Assembly (NCBI GenBank): GCA_903842595.1 | Contig: CAIMMO010000071.1 | Location: 18,143 to 82,142 of the forward strand | DNA from: an uncultured Alphaproteobacteria bacterium | GTDB taxonomy: Bacteria > Pseudomonadota > Alphaproteobacteria > Caulobacterales > Hyphomonadaceae | DNA length: 64,000 nucleotides | Direction: 5' to 3' | Shown here: in pieces, positions 27,917-36,826 of the stretch | Position numbering within the stretch: position 1 is the first letter of the stretch | How the letters are laid out: the number at the start of each line of letters is the position of its first letter | Notes under the pieces: generated by a model | Databases searched by the model: none | What the model was told of the DNA's origin: nothing | What the model saw: only the letters and a program-made list of their open reading frames with translations | Made by a program: the position numbers and the translations under genes

Positions 27917-28360
27917 ATGAAGCTGCTGCCCCTGGTTCTTGCCGCCAGCCTGACAGCGCTCGCCGCCTGCGCCACGGCGCCGGCAAGTGACGCTGTCCTC
28001 CAGCAGACCGCCAGCCTGATGGTTTCGATCGGCCAGCATGGCGAGGGCATGAGCGGGGCCGACATCTCCGATATCGCCGCACAACTTGATGCACAGGTCG
28101 CAGCCGCGCCCGGCGATCCCTATGTCCTCAAGCTTGCGGCCCAGTCCCGCCGTGCCTTGTCGGATTATTCGCAGGACCGCGCCCAGCGTGTGGAGCTTCG
28201 CCACACTGCGCTCGCCGAGCTCGACAAGGCCATCACCCTCTCGAAGCCCGCCGATCCGGCACGGAAGGTGATGCTCAACGGGATGGAGTCCGAGGTCGGT
28301 TTCAGGGACCTTGCTGATCTGCGCGCCAGCCTGTTGCATCAGGTGACCACGGATCGGTAG
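27917..28360 (+). CDS. Small helical lipoprotein of unknown function
   Basis: 147 residues. MKLLPLVLAASLTALAAC is a lipoprotein signal with lipobox LAAC, preceded by CGGAG. The mature part is helical, with a YVLKLAAQSRRALSDYSQ segment that could be one TPR-like repeat. I do not recognise the family. It stands alone between fhs and an acyl-CoA dehydrogenase, both on the other strand. Confidence 0.65.
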   Translation: MKLLPLVLAASLTALAACATAPASDAVLQQTASLMVSIGQHGEGMSGADISDIAAQLDAQVAAAPGDPYVLKLAAQSRRALSDYSQDRAQRVELRHTALAELDKAITLSKPADPARKVMLNGMESEVGFRDLADLRASLLHQVTTDR

Positions 28361-28364
28361 GGAG

Positions 28365-29525
28365 CTAGATTTCCCCCGCCTTCGCCATGCGCTGAAGCTC
28401 ACGGCCGATCACCATCTGCTGGATCTGCGTCGTGCCCTCATAGAGCCGCAGGATGCGCACGTCGCGGTAGAAGCGCTCGACCGCATAGTCCGCGATGTAT
28501 CCCGCCCCGCCGTGCACCTGCACCGCGCGGTCCGCCACGCGGCCGACCATTTCGGTGCACCACATCTTGGTCGCCGATGCGATCAGCGCGGTCTTCTCCT
28601 TCGCGTCGTATTTGCGCACGCCGTCCATCACCATCGCGCGTCCCGCCACAGCCTCGGCGTAGCTTTCGGCGATCATTCCCATCACAAGCTGATGTTCGAT
28701 GATTGGCTTGCCGAACTGTTTCCGCTCGGAGGCATAGCGCACCATCTCCTCGACCAGCCGCTCTGCGATCCCCACCGACAGTGCAGAGATGTGCAGGCGC
28801 CCGCGATCCAGCACGCTCATCGCCACCTTCATGCCCTCGCCTTCCTCGCCCAGTCGGGAGGTGATCGGCACGCGCGCATCCTCGAAGATCACGTCACAGA
28901 CATTCGCGCCCTGCTGCCCCATTTTCTTCTCGGGCTTGCCGATGCTGACGCCGGGCGTGTCGCGCTCGACAATGAAGGCGGAGAGCCCCTTCGCGCCCGG
29001 CGTGTTCTGATCAGTACGCGCCATGACCGTGAAGATCGTCGCCTTGTCGGCATTGGTGATGTAGCGCTTGGCGCCGTTCAGAACATAGTGATTGCCGTCG
29101 CGCACTGCCCTTGTCTTTGCTGAACCTGCATCGGATCCCGCATCCGGCTCCGTCAGTGCGAAACTCGCGATCGCCTCGCCGGTGGCGAGCTTGGGCAACC
29201 ATTCGCGCTTCTGGTCCTGCGTGCCGAACATCACAATGCCCTGGCTACCGATTCCGACATTTGTGCCGAAGGTTGAGCGGAAGGCAGGCGAGGTGCGCCC
29301 CATCTCGAGGATCACCAGTGCCTCTTCCTCCAGCGTGAGGCCGAGCCCGCCATACTCTTCCGAAATCGAGAGACCGAAGAGACCGAGGTCGCGCATCTCC
29401 TGCACGATCCTGTCCGGTATCGCATTTGTCTCGGAGACCAGCTGCTCGTTCGGCCGGCAAACTTCGTTGACGAAACGGCGCACCGTTTCTACCAGCTGCT
29501 GCCGCGTCTCCAGATCGAGCGCCAT
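28365..29525 (-). CDS. Acyl-CoA dehydrogenase
   Basis: 386 residues, an FAD enzyme of beta-oxidation or related acid degradation. SFALTEPDAGSD and KRYITNADKATIF are the central FAD-binding strands; the C-terminal RLYEGTTQIQQMVIGREL carries the catalytic Glu in the position used by short/medium-chain dehydrogenases. The start chosen is MALDLETRQQL at 29525, since the open frame upstream shows no domain. The acyl chain is not determinable. Confidence 0.93.
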   Translation of the reverse strand: MALDLETRQQLVETVRRFVNEVCRPNEQLVSETNAIPDRIVQEMRDLGLFGLSISEEYGGLGLTLEEEALVILEMGRTSPAFRSTFGTNVGIGSQGIVMFGTQDQKREWLPKLATGEAIASFALTEPDAGSDAGSAKTRAVRDGNHYVLNGAKRYITNADKATIFTVMARTDQNTPGAKGLSAFIVERDTPGVSIGKPEKKMGQQGANVCDVIFEDARVPITSRLGEEGEGMKVAMSVLDRGRLHISALSVGIAERLVEEMVRYASERKQFGKPIIEHQLVMGMIAESYAEAVAGRAMVMDGVRKYDAKEKTALIASATKMWCTEMVGRVADRAVQVHGGAGYIADYAVERFYRDVRILRLYEGTTQIQQMVIGRELQRMAKAGEI

Positions 29526-29689
29526 TGTGGTCTCCAGCTTTCGCAATTGCGTTGCGCGTGTCTCGCACGTGCGAGAGGTTTTTATCAACAAGCTGCTCAA
29601 CAGTTTCCACAGGGCGCCGCAATTTACGACGCGGGGATTTCTGTCATCCTGATTGTGTTCAGAGAGGAGACCGTCGCGGGTCGAGCAAC

Positions 29690-30067
29690 TGGATGTCCCC
29701 ACGGGTAAGCCTGATTGGACAGGCGCTGAAGTAATGGGGAGCAAAACGAGCACCGGAAGTGGCGCGTGGCCTGCAAGGCCTGCGGCACGCCCAGGGCGGG
29801 ATCCAAGACCGCGCGGGCCCTCGAGAGGGGATGACCGGAGAAGAGCGTGGCTTCAGCTGCGCGGTGACAGGAAAGTGGGCGTCACGCCCAGAGTTCTGTG
29901 GCCCGCAAACCAGAGCGCTCGAGGCTCAGCTTTCGCCGGATGGCGTCGAACGGGCGCGCTCCTGATCAGGGCGCAAGGTTGCAGGACCGAGGCTCGAAGG
30001 ACGAACTGGCGGACCACCATGGTGTCGCGCCGGCCCTGTGAAAGCAGCGGCCGGCGTCGCCGTTTTT
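29690..30067 (+). ncRNA. Candidate structured non-coding RNA
   Basis: Bases around 29691-29700 (CTGGATGTCCCC) can pair with 29827-29838 (GGGGATGACCGG) with one mismatch and some G-U pairs. They enclose smaller hairpins such as GCCTG/CAGGC and GGCCT/AGGCC. The downstream GTGAC/GTCAC and GGGCG/CGCCC stems continue the pattern, and a plus-strand terminator lies at 30028-30067. I checked for RNase P, tmRNA and SRP RNA conserved segments and found none; a 6S-like RNA is conceivable but I cannot show it. In GC-rich DNA such stems also occur by chance. Confidence 0.25.
30028..30067 (+). terminator. Plus-strand terminator-like hairpin
   Basis: A perfect 8-bp stem (30028-30035 with 30049-30056) is followed after six bases by TTTTT (30063-30067). 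No coding gene on the plus strand ends here, which is one reason to suspect an RNA gene upstream. Confidence 0.45.
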
Positions 30068-30100
30068 CCGGTCGCGCTGCGGGTGTTGATTCGAGCATGG

Positions 30101-30128
30101 AAAAAACCCGCGCCTGATGGCGCGGGTT
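30101..30128 (-). terminator. Rho-independent terminator of the 30186-30515 gene
   Basis: A perfect 10-bp stem, AACCCGCGCC (30105-30114) with GGCGCGGGTT (30119-30128) and a 4-base loop. On the minus strand it is followed by a run of six T (complement of 30101-30106). It lies about 60 bases after the stop of the small exported protein. Confidence 0.85.
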
Positions 30129-30185
30129 GAGGGTTTGGCCTGCTGGTCCGGAGTGGCAGCCTGCCAGAAGCTGATCGGCGCAGGC

Positions 30186-30515
30186 TTACTTGATCCTGAT
30201 CGTCGCAGGGCCCTGTCCGCCCTGCACCTCGAAGGAGTCGCCGGACTTCTTGCCGGCAGGGTAGGCGACGCATTCCTCCTCCGGGGCAAAGTTCGATGAC
30301 GTGCAGAGCTTGCCGCCTTCGACGCGCCATTTGCCGGTTACCTGCCCATCCATGGCGGTGAATGTTCCGTCCGGCTTGTAGCCGACATCCACTTCCATGC
30401 CCCCAGCGCTCAGCACGATGCCCCTGGACGTCACATTGTCGAGCGTCGTCTTGTCCTGTGCGGAGGCAGGCGCCGCCACCATCATGGCTGTGACAGCCAG
30501 CACCAACGATCTCAT
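30186..30515 (-). CDS. Small exported protein of unknown function
   Basis: 109 residues. MRSLVLAVTAMMVAAPASAQ is a cleavable signal peptide; GGAG lies at good distance from the ATG (30513-30515). The mature part is about 90 residues with a Cys pair (KLCTSSNFAPEEECV) that may form a disulfide, in a beta-rich sequence (GYKPDGTFTAMDGQVTGKW). I do not recognise the family. It has its own terminator, so it is probably monocistronic. Confidence 0.75.
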   Translation of the reverse strand: MRSLVLAVTAMMVAAPASAQDKTTLDNVTSRGIVLSAGGMEVDVGYKPDGTFTAMDGQVTGKWRVEGGKLCTSSNFAPEEECVAYPAGKKSGDSFEVQGGQGPATIRIK

Positions 30516-30634
30516 GGAACAGGTCTCCGTCTTTTCTGATCGCCGTGCGCCCAACCACACGGCGCAGCGGTTCTAGCAGCTTGCGCTCCGTCCGAAAACC
30601 GGCCGGGCGCAGTCATGCTGTACTTCCGCATGCA

Positions 30635-31828
30635 TCAGGCAGCGTGGCCCGGCGTCATTGCCTCAAGTTTTGTGCGCGGCCAGAACTGGCCGGCCGCAAG
30701 GGTCGCGCGCACCGGCCAGAGACGCGGCGAGCATAGGAATTTCACGCCCTCATTCATGAAGTGCTGGGCGTGCTGCACGTGCAAGTCACCCTCGACGCCG
30801 ACCAGCACATTGGAGGCCCGGGCCTGTTCGACGGCTGCGGTGACGCGCGCATATATCTCCGCGCGAAGTGCAGGAGCCCCGAGCGCCCCCGGCGGGACGG
30901 AAAATCCGATTGCCGCCGGCTGGAGTTTCAGGAGCGAGGTGATGTCCGGTTCGGCCCAGTTCAGTCCGATCGCAATGCGCTGCGCGTAGGGCCGCAGCGC
31001 CCGCATGATGTCCTCGATGTAGATGCGGGGATATCCCGGTTCGACACAGCTGACGCGCAGCACCCGGAAACGGGCCAGATTCGGATCGAACCTGGTCATC
31101 GCCTGCACCATGCGTGCGAGGCTCTGCGGATCCTGCAGGCTCGACACGTGCAGCGCAACGCCCACCATTGCACTCTTCCCCGCTGCAAACAGCGCCCGCA
31201 TGTCGGCCTCGGACGCAAGCAGCTTGCGCTCGTCCATGTCCGCATGGCGATGGCTGGTCTGGTCCCAGTCCATTGGAAAGCCCGTGGTCGGATCAAGCGG
31301 CGAGATGAAATACATCGCCAGAGCCCCACGCTGCGCCTCCCAGATCGGGGTGTAGCCCATTGCGACGGCCGGTGACCCTTGCGGCGGGGCAGGTTGGCGC
31401 GCTGCTGTCAGGGCCGGGCCGAAGACCTGCGCAAAGCTGTCGAGCGTCATCGCCTCGTGCTGTGCGCCGAGCTGTATGTCGTCGAGGTCCGGCTCGCCGA
31501 GGAAGTAGGCGTTGAGCTCCCTGGCAATGCGGTTTGTGGCGGCTTCTGCGAATGAACCCGAGAACGCGCCAAACACCAGCAGAAAGCCATCCGCGCCTGC
31601 GAACAGGACATCGTCGGGAGCGAGGCGGCGGGAAATGAAGTGGTAGGCGTGGACGTTTACACGTTCCCGCTTCTGCGCCCAGCGATCGCCATAGCGGGCG
31701 CGGATTTCGGTCAAGCCAATGAACTGGAACTGCGCCACGTCCAGCGTCGTGCGCCCCTTCGCCAATCGGCGAATCCGTTCGGCGAGGTTCAGCCCGCCCA
31801 GCGCTTCAATCCCGTCACCCATCCTCAC
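30635..31828 (-). CDS. Hypothetical protein with degenerate GGDEF/EAL-like halves
   Basis: 397 residues, no signal or membrane helix. The N-terminal half (RLAPDDVLFAGADGFLLVF) recalls a GGDEF fold without the GG[D/E]EF motif. The C-terminal half (RPYAQRIAIGLNW, then NVLVGVEGDLHVQHAQHFMNEGVKFLCSP) recalls an EAL domain lacking the E-x-L and metal residues. If this is right it would be an enzymatically dead regulator. The domain assignment is inference from weak resemblance; the gene itself looks real. Confidence 0.6.
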   Translation of the reverse strand: MRMGDGIEALGGLNLAERIRRLAKGRTTLDVAQFQFIGLTEIRARYGDRWAQKRERVNVHAYHFISRRLAPDDVLFAGADGFLLVFGAFSGSFAEAATNRIARELNAYFLGEPDLDDIQLGAQHEAMTLDSFAQVFGPALTAARQPAPPQGSPAVAMGYTPIWEAQRGALAMYFISPLDPTTGFPMDWDQTSHRHADMDERKLLASEADMRALFAAGKSAMVGVALHVSSLQDPQSLARMVQAMTRFDPNLARFRVLRVSCVEPGYPRIYIEDIMRALRPYAQRIAIGLNWAEPDITSLLKLQPAAIGFSVPPGALGAPALRAEIYARVTAAVEQARASNVLVGVEGDLHVQHAQHFMNEGVKFLCSPRLWPVRATLAAGQFWPRTKLEAMTPGHAA

Positions 31829-31951
31829 ACCCGGCGGTTTCCTGCCGGCCCTCCGCGGGTAGGCTGCAATGGAGGGATGAGAAACGGCTTAAGCGCGCGA
31901 TGCGAATTGTATGGATAATGCCACGGTTACCAAGCCCGGAGCCGTTCTGGC

Positions 31952-32992
31952 TCAAAGCTGGGATTCTCTGACAACCCGCTCATAGAACGCCAGAGAGTCC
32001 CGAACGAACGCTGCCCGCGTGAATGTCGCCTCGTAACTTGCGCGGCCACCGGCCACGAGCCTCGAGGCAAGTCCCGGCTCGGACATCACGCGCCGCATCG
32101 CATTGGCCAGGGCATCGACATTGTTCTTCGGGATCAAGAGCCCGTTGACGCCATCGACCACATACGCCGCAGGCCCCACCGCATCCGCCGCCACCAGCGG
32201 CCGTGACGCTGCCCACGCATCCACAGTCACCGTGCCGAACGGTTCATAGCGGGACGGGAAGGCGACGAAGGTCGAGGCCGCCAGCAGCGCGCCGCGATCA
32301 TTGCGCCAGCCGAGAAACCGAACGCGATCATCCAGCCCGAGCCGCGTGCAATGCGCCTTCAGCTCGGCCTCAAGCGGACCATCGCCGGCGATCCAGACAT
32401 ACAGCCCCGGAACCTTCGCCGTCGCATCGAGCAGCGTATCCAGCCCCTTCTTCTCATGCAGCCGCGCCAGTGCGAGCGCCACGGGCGCATCCGCGGGCGT
32501 GTCCAGCGCCGCGGGGTCCGCAGCAGGAACGCCCGTAAAATCCGCATACGTATGAATGATCGCCGCGCGGTTCTCAGGCACGCCCTGTTCGCGGATATGG
32601 CGCAGCAGGTCCTTCGTGAGCCCCACATGCCATGCGCAGTTCGCAAAGCGCACAAGCTTGTAATACCCGCCATACCAGCCGATCGATCGTGATCGGAAGG
32701 ACGCTGGTGCAAACTCGCCCGCGCGGCCCATCCAGTACTCCGCCACATCCGGCCTGAACTCGCGGATCAGCCTCGCGATCGCTCCCTGCGTCGGAAACGG
32801 CCACAGCTTGTTGAAGCTCGCGGTCTCGACACGGATGCCCTTCTCGCGAAATGCCTTCAGCCGGAATTCATTGTCGGCGCGCGTCACCACCGCCTGCGCC
32901 ACCCCCGCATCAGCCAGCGCCATCACGCCTTCCAGCATGATGTTCTCGGCTCCGCCTTCCTTGGCGCCGGCCATGACATGAAGAACGCGCAT
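31952..32992 (-). CDS. Glycosyltransferase family 4 (GT-B fold)
   Basis: 346 residues. MRVLHVMAGAKEGGAENIML is the N-terminal acceptor domain with the GGAE loop; PVALALARLHEKKGLDTLL opens the nucleotide-sugar domain; FPSRYEPFGTVTVDAWAASRPLVA contains the E-x7-E motif of retaining GT4 enzymes. It likely adds a sugar to a lipid-linked or surface glycan. No polysaccharide cluster is nearby, so the product is unknown. Confidence 0.9.
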   Translation of the reverse strand: MRVLHVMAGAKEGGAENIMLEGVMALADAGVAQAVVTRADNEFRLKAFREKGIRVETASFNKLWPFPTQGAIARLIREFRPDVAEYWMGRAGEFAPASFRSRSIGWYGGYYKLVRFANCAWHVGLTKDLLRHIREQGVPENRAAIIHTYADFTGVPAADPAALDTPADAPVALALARLHEKKGLDTLLDATAKVPGLYVWIAGDGPLEAELKAHCTRLGLDDRVRFLGWRNDRGALLAASTFVAFPSRYEPFGTVTVDAWAASRPLVAADAVGPAAYVVDGVNGLLIPKNNVDALANAMRRVMSEPGLASRLVAGGRASYEATFTRAAFVRDSLAFYERVVRESQL

Positions 32993-33063
32993 TGTTAATG
33001 CCCAGGATCGAGGAGCGGCTGGATATCGCCTTCAAGGAGGCGTGGCAAACGGCCTCTCGCGCA

Positions 33064-34068
33064 TCACCATTCGACGATGATCTTGCCGAAGTGCTGGCCC
33101 GATTCCTGCCGGCGGAATGCTTCGGCCAGCATCGTAAGCGGAAACGACTGGTCCAGCACCGGCTTGATGCCATTGGCCTCGATGGCGCGGATCATGTCCT
33201 GCTGGTGCTGGCGCGCGCCGACCGTGATGCCGATCAGCCGGATCTGCATGCTCATGAGCAGCGCCGTATTGATCGATCCTGCGTATCCCGCCAGGACCCC
33301 GATCAGCGAGATATGCCCGCCAAGCCTGCTCGCGCGCATCGACTGCTCGATCGTACCTGCGCCGCCGATTTCCACGACATGATCGACGCCGCGCCCGCCG
33401 GTGAGTTTCTTCGCTGTGCGGCCCCACTCCGCATCGTCCTTGTAGTTGATCACGTGATCGGCGCCGAGCGCTTTCAGGCGCGCCGCCTTGTCCGCGTTCG
33501 AGGTGGTGGAGATTACGGTCGCCCCAGCCGCCTTCGCAAACTGCAGCGCGAAGATCGAGACCCCGCCCGTGCCCTGCGTCAGTACGACATCGCCTGCCTT
33601 GATGTTGCCGATGACGACCAGCGCGCGCCACGCGGTCAGCCCCGCGCAGGTCAGCGTCGCCGCCTCTGCATGCGAATATCCCGTCGGCGCTTGCGTGAAC
33701 GACGTGGCGCGCGCTGTGACCATCTCGCGCGCATAGCCATCGGCGCGATCGCCGGGGACAGCGCGAAGGAGATCGACCGTCGGCTCGCCGCCATGCCAGT
33801 CCGGAAAGAATGTCGAGACGACGCTGTCGCCTTCCGAAAACTCTGTGACGTCGGCGCCCACCGCAGTGACAACGCCCGCGCCATCCGACATGGGGATACG
33901 GTCCTCTTCGACCGGGATCATGCCCTTCACGACAAGATAGTCGTGGAAGTTGAGCGAGGAGCCGTGCAACCGCACCGTGATCTCGCCTGGTCCCGGCGTC
34001 GCCGCAGGAGCGCTGGCCACGAAGATGTTGTCGAGCCCGCCGGGCTTCTTTAGGCGCATCGCTTTCAT
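33064..34068 (-). CDS. Zinc-free medium-chain dehydrogenase / quinone oxidoreductase-like
   Basis: 334 residues from MKAMRLKKPGGLDN (ATG 34066-34068). It has the MDR layout: a GroES-like domain (HGSSLNFHDYLVVKG), then a Rossmann domain with the binding loop GTGGVSIFALQFAKAAGATV. The catalytic-zinc Cys/His set is not seen, which favours the quinone-oxidoreductase branch using NAD(P)H. The frame is open 67 codons upstream, but that part lacks domain character. Confidence 0.88.
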   Translation of the reverse strand: MKAMRLKKPGGLDNIFVASAPAATPGPGEITVRLHGSSLNFHDYLVVKGMIPVEEDRIPMSDGAGVVTAVGADVTEFSEGDSVVSTFFPDWHGGEPTVDLLRAVPGDRADGYAREMVTARATSFTQAPTGYSHAEAATLTCAGLTAWRALVVIGNIKAGDVVLTQGTGGVSIFALQFAKAAGATVISTTSNADKAARLKALGADHVINYKDDAEWGRTAKKLTGGRGVDHVVEIGGAGTIEQSMRASRLGGHISLIGVLAGYAGSINTALLMSMQIRLIGITVGARQHQQDMIRAIEANGIKPVLDQSFPLTMLAEAFRRQESGQHFGKIIVEW

Positions 34069-34330
34069 GGGGTGTTCCCTTGTTCGGCCTGTCTCTTGTT
34101 CTCGGCGACAAGACGCTGAGGCGGACCGGCGAACCCTACACGCGGGGCGAATTCCTTGGAATGTCCCCCGGTACCAAAAACCATCCGCCGACCCCGCCGG
34201 TTTCCGCGCCAGCGGCTCGCCATGGCAAACCTTGCGTTTATCAGGGCAAGATGATGCGCTTTGCCCCATAAACAGCGGTTGTCCCCCGGCGCCTTCCCGC
34301 GTAGTTTCCGCGCGCTTTCCGGAGACGTTT

Positions 34331-35632
34331 ATGTCCTATCGCCTGTTCGGGGCCGAGACCTCGGCCTATTCGACCAAGATGCGCGCATTCCTCAAATACA
34401 AGGGCGTTCCGTTCGACTGGACGCCGCGCACGCAGGAATCCGAGGACGAGCTGAAGCGCATCGCGCGCTTCCCGACGCTTCCTGTCCTGGTCACAGCCTC
34501 CGGCTTCGCTGTCCACGACACCACGCCGATGATGGAGGCTCTCGAGGCCGACAGCCCCGAGCCGTCGGCAACGCCGGCTGACCCGGCGCTGAGTTTCCTC
34601 GCCTGTGTTCTGGAGGAATACGCCGACGCCTGGCTCGCCAAGACCGTTTTCCACTACCGCTGGACGCGCAAGAAGGACCAGCGCCTCGCCGCCGCCCGCG
34701 CCATCGACGACTACTACGTCACCAGCCCGCCGGAGAATCGCAAGGCCGCCGAGGATCTCGCCCTCGAGACCATGACCGGTCAGCTCAAGACGATGCAGCT
34801 CGACGGCGAACTCGGCGATGTGCTGGAGAAATCCTTCAAGCGCTTCGTCAAGCTGCTCGACGAGCACCTGCGCAAGCACCTCTTCATCTTCGGTGAGCGA
34901 CCCTCGATCGCGGACTTCGCGATCGCTGGCCAGCTGATCCAGATGATGAAGGATCCGACGCCCGCCAGGATCATCGAGAAGGACGGCGGGTTCGTCGCCA
35001 AATGGTGCGAGTTCATGTCGGCGCCCACCGCGTCCGGCCCGTTTGCCGCGCTCGAGGATCTCAGGGAAACGCTCGCACCGCTCTTTCAGGACGATCTCGC
35101 GCTGTTCTTCCTGCCGTGGGCTGCGGAGAATCTCGAAAGTTCGCTTGCGGGCGCTGAGACTTTCACCGTCACGCTCGGCAAGGAAGCCGTCACGCTGACA
35201 CCGCTCCGTTCGGCAGCGCGCTCGTTCCGCGAACTGCGCCGCAAGTTCGTGGCGGGGCAGGCGATCGATACGCTGAGGGCGTTCACCGACGAAACCACAA
35301 CCACGATCTTTCTCCAGCGTCCCCAGCGTGTCGACATCCGCCCTGCGCCTGCAGCGGAGCCTGTCGCCGATGGCAACGACGCCGCTCCGGTTGCCGAGGC
35401 CGACGCCTCGCCGAAAGAGGACGCCGCGCCCGCAGCCGGCGATGGCCGTCCTCGCCGTCGCCGTCGTCGTGGCGGCAAGGGCGCCGCTGCAGATGCATCC
35501 GTCTCGACGGATGAGGTTGAAGTGGTTCAGGAAGAGGCGCCCATCGCCTTCGTCGACGAAGGCGTCGACGTCGAACCGCCGTCGACAGAAGATGACGCCC
35601 CGCCAGCCGAGCGCCCGTCCGACGAGCCCTGA
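34331..35632 (+). CDS. Glutathione S-transferase-like protein with Arg-rich acidic tail
   Basis: 433 residues. The first 230 form a GST: thioredoxin-like YRLFGAETSAYSTKMRAFLKYKG with a Ser/Tyr-rich active-site region, then PTLPVL (cis-Pro) and a helical C-domain with RPSIADFAIAGQL. From about residue 340 there is an unusual low-complexity tail rich in Ala/Pro/Asp/Glu that includes RPRRRRRRGGKG. Such Arg-rich patches resemble RNA- or DNA-binding tails. GGAGACG precedes the ATG. The rhomboid gene follows after 18 bases. Confidence 0.85.
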   Translation: MSYRLFGAETSAYSTKMRAFLKYKGVPFDWTPRTQESEDELKRIARFPTLPVLVTASGFAVHDTTPMMEALEADSPEPSATPADPALSFLACVLEEYADAWLAKTVFHYRWTRKKDQRLAAARAIDDYYVTSPPENRKAAEDLALETMTGQLKTMQLDGELGDVLEKSFKRFVKLLDEHLRKHLFIFGERPSIADFAIAGQLIQMMKDPTPARIIEKDGGFVAKWCEFMSAPTASGPFAALEDLRETLAPLFQDDLALFFLPWAAENLESSLAGAETFTVTLGKEAVTLTPLRSAARSFRELRRKFVAGQAIDTLRAFTDETTTTIFLQRPQRVDIRPAPAAEPVADGNDAAPVAEADASPKEDAAPAAGDGRPRRRRRRGGKGAAADASVSTDEVEVVQEEAPIAFVDEGVDVEPPSTEDDAPPAERPSDEP

Positions 35633-35650
35633 TCCCCCGGGAGCGCCGCG

Positions 35651-36283
35651 ATGGATCCGTTCTCCCTGCTGCTGAGAGCACCGGTCAACCTGGCGCTGCT
35701 GGCGATCAATGTCGGCCTGTCTATCGCCGCGTTCCAGAACGCGCGCCTGCTCGACAGGCTGATGTTCGACGTCGGCCGCATCAGGAGGAACAAGGAATGG
35801 TATCGCTGGGTCTCGTCAGCTTTCATCCATGGCGACCCGACGCACCTGTTCTTCAACATGCTGGCCCTGGTGTTCTTCGGGCCTGCGCTTGAAGTCGGAC
35901 TGGGGACAGCAGGATTCCTGGCGATCTATTTCGTCTCGCTGATCGCCGGCTCCGCCTGGACATGGATGGAGCATTTCCGCGATTCGAACTATCGGGCGCT
36001 TGGTGCATCCGGCGCCATCTCCGGTGTCACCACTGCGGCCGCACTCTTCTTCCCGTTCTCGACAATCTATCTCTTCTTCGCCGTTCCGATGCCGATGATC
36101 GTCTTTGCCCTCGGCTATATCATCTGGTCTGCCGTAGCGTCCGCAGGTCGTTTGCGCGACGGGGTCGGGCATGCGGCCCACCTGGGAGGCGCGCTTGCAG
36201 GCGCCGCCATCGTCTGCCTGCTCTGGCCCGAAGCGCCGCAGGCCATGATCGATCAGCTAGCGGACAGGCTGCGCGGCTTCTGA
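35651..36283 (+). CDS. Rhomboid-family intramembrane serine protease
   Basis: 210 residues with about six membrane helices. The catalytic Ser is in ALGASGAISGV and the partner His in GHAAHLGGALAG; the N-terminal HGDPTHLFFNMLAL is the conserved H-N region of helix 2. It cleaves substrates within the inner membrane. It probably shares a transcript with the GST-like gene upstream and the small lipoprotein downstream. Confidence 0.93.
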   Translation: MDPFSLLLRAPVNLALLAINVGLSIAAFQNARLLDRLMFDVGRIRRNKEWYRWVSSAFIHGDPTHLFFNMLALVFFGPALEVGLGTAGFLAIYFVSLIAGSAWTWMEHFRDSNYRALGASGAISGVTTAAALFFPFSTIYLFFAVPMPMIVFALGYIIWSAVASAGRLRDGVGHAAHLGGALAGAAIVCLLWPEAPQAMIDQLADRLRGF

Positions 36284-36309
36284 TACCGCTCTCCAAAAGG
36301 AGAGCCATC

Positions 36310-36654
36310 ATGACAAGAATCCCAGCCGCCATTTTCGCCCTCGCGGGCCTTGCCACGCTCAGCGCCTGCGGCGCCGGCGAAAGCGAGTTCGTGACCAAGG
36401 GCGCCGCCGCCTGCGTCAAGGAGGAGGGCCAGCAGGCCGCGGCCAAGTGCGCCTGCCAGACCCGCATCATCGAGTCGGCGCTCAACGAAAAGGAAAAGAA
36501 GTTCGTGCTCGCGACCATGAGCGCCGAGGTCATGGATCCCGAGGCCGGGATGAAGGCGCTCAGCGATTCTGGCCTCACGCTAGAGGACATGATGTCGATG
36601 GGCCAGCGCATGGCCGCCCTTGAAGGCCGCATGGACACGGAATGCCCGGTCTGA
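36310..36654 (+). CDS. Small lipoprotein of unknown function
   Basis: 114 residues with strong ribosome site AAAAGGAGA. MTRIPAAIFALAGLATLSAC is a lipoprotein signal with lipobox LSAC. The mature part is helical and has four further Cys (AACVKEEG, KCACQT and the C-terminal TECPV) that could form disulfides. I do not recognise the family. A terminator follows 25 bases after the stop. Confidence 0.75.
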   Translation: MTRIPAAIFALAGLATLSACGAGESEFVTKGAAACVKEEGQQAAAKCACQTRIIESALNEKEKKFVLATMSAEVMDPEAGMKALSDSGLTLEDMMSMGQRMAALEGRMDTECPV

Positions 36655-36678
36655 TCTGACCGCGGAACACAAATGAAA

Positions 36679-36716
36679 AGCGGCGCGTCCGGGGGGAGGG
36701 GCGCGCCGCTCTCTTT
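36679..36716 (+). terminator. Rho-independent terminator after the lipoprotein gene
   Basis: A 9-bp perfect stem, AGCGGCGCG (36679-36687) with CGCGCCGCT (36702-36710), G-rich loop, followed by CTCTTT. Position after the GST-rhomboid-lipoprotein run fits an operon end. Confidence 0.75.
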
Positions 36717-36826
36717 CGAGGGATCCAGGCCAGCGACTCCGGGGGGAGGGAGAGGGCCGGCCGGCTCACCTCGCGTCGTAGAGACAGTTACTCAGATCGG
36801 AATGCCTGCCTCTGGTTTCAAGACCC

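Larger units (their letters stand above)
29526..30100. other. Long gap with no protein gene
   Basis: Some 575 bases. The right-hand part of the minus-strand promoter of the acyl-CoA dehydrogenase should be here. The remainder (from about 29690) is GC-rich and rich in hairpins, and is treated separately as a possible RNA. Open frames are short, overlapping and without ribosome sites. Confidence 0.5.

Noticed and set aside
29650..30100. RNase P RNA, tmRNA or SRP RNA
   Set aside because: None of the conserved core segments of these RNAs could be found on either strand, so only an unnamed candidate is kept.
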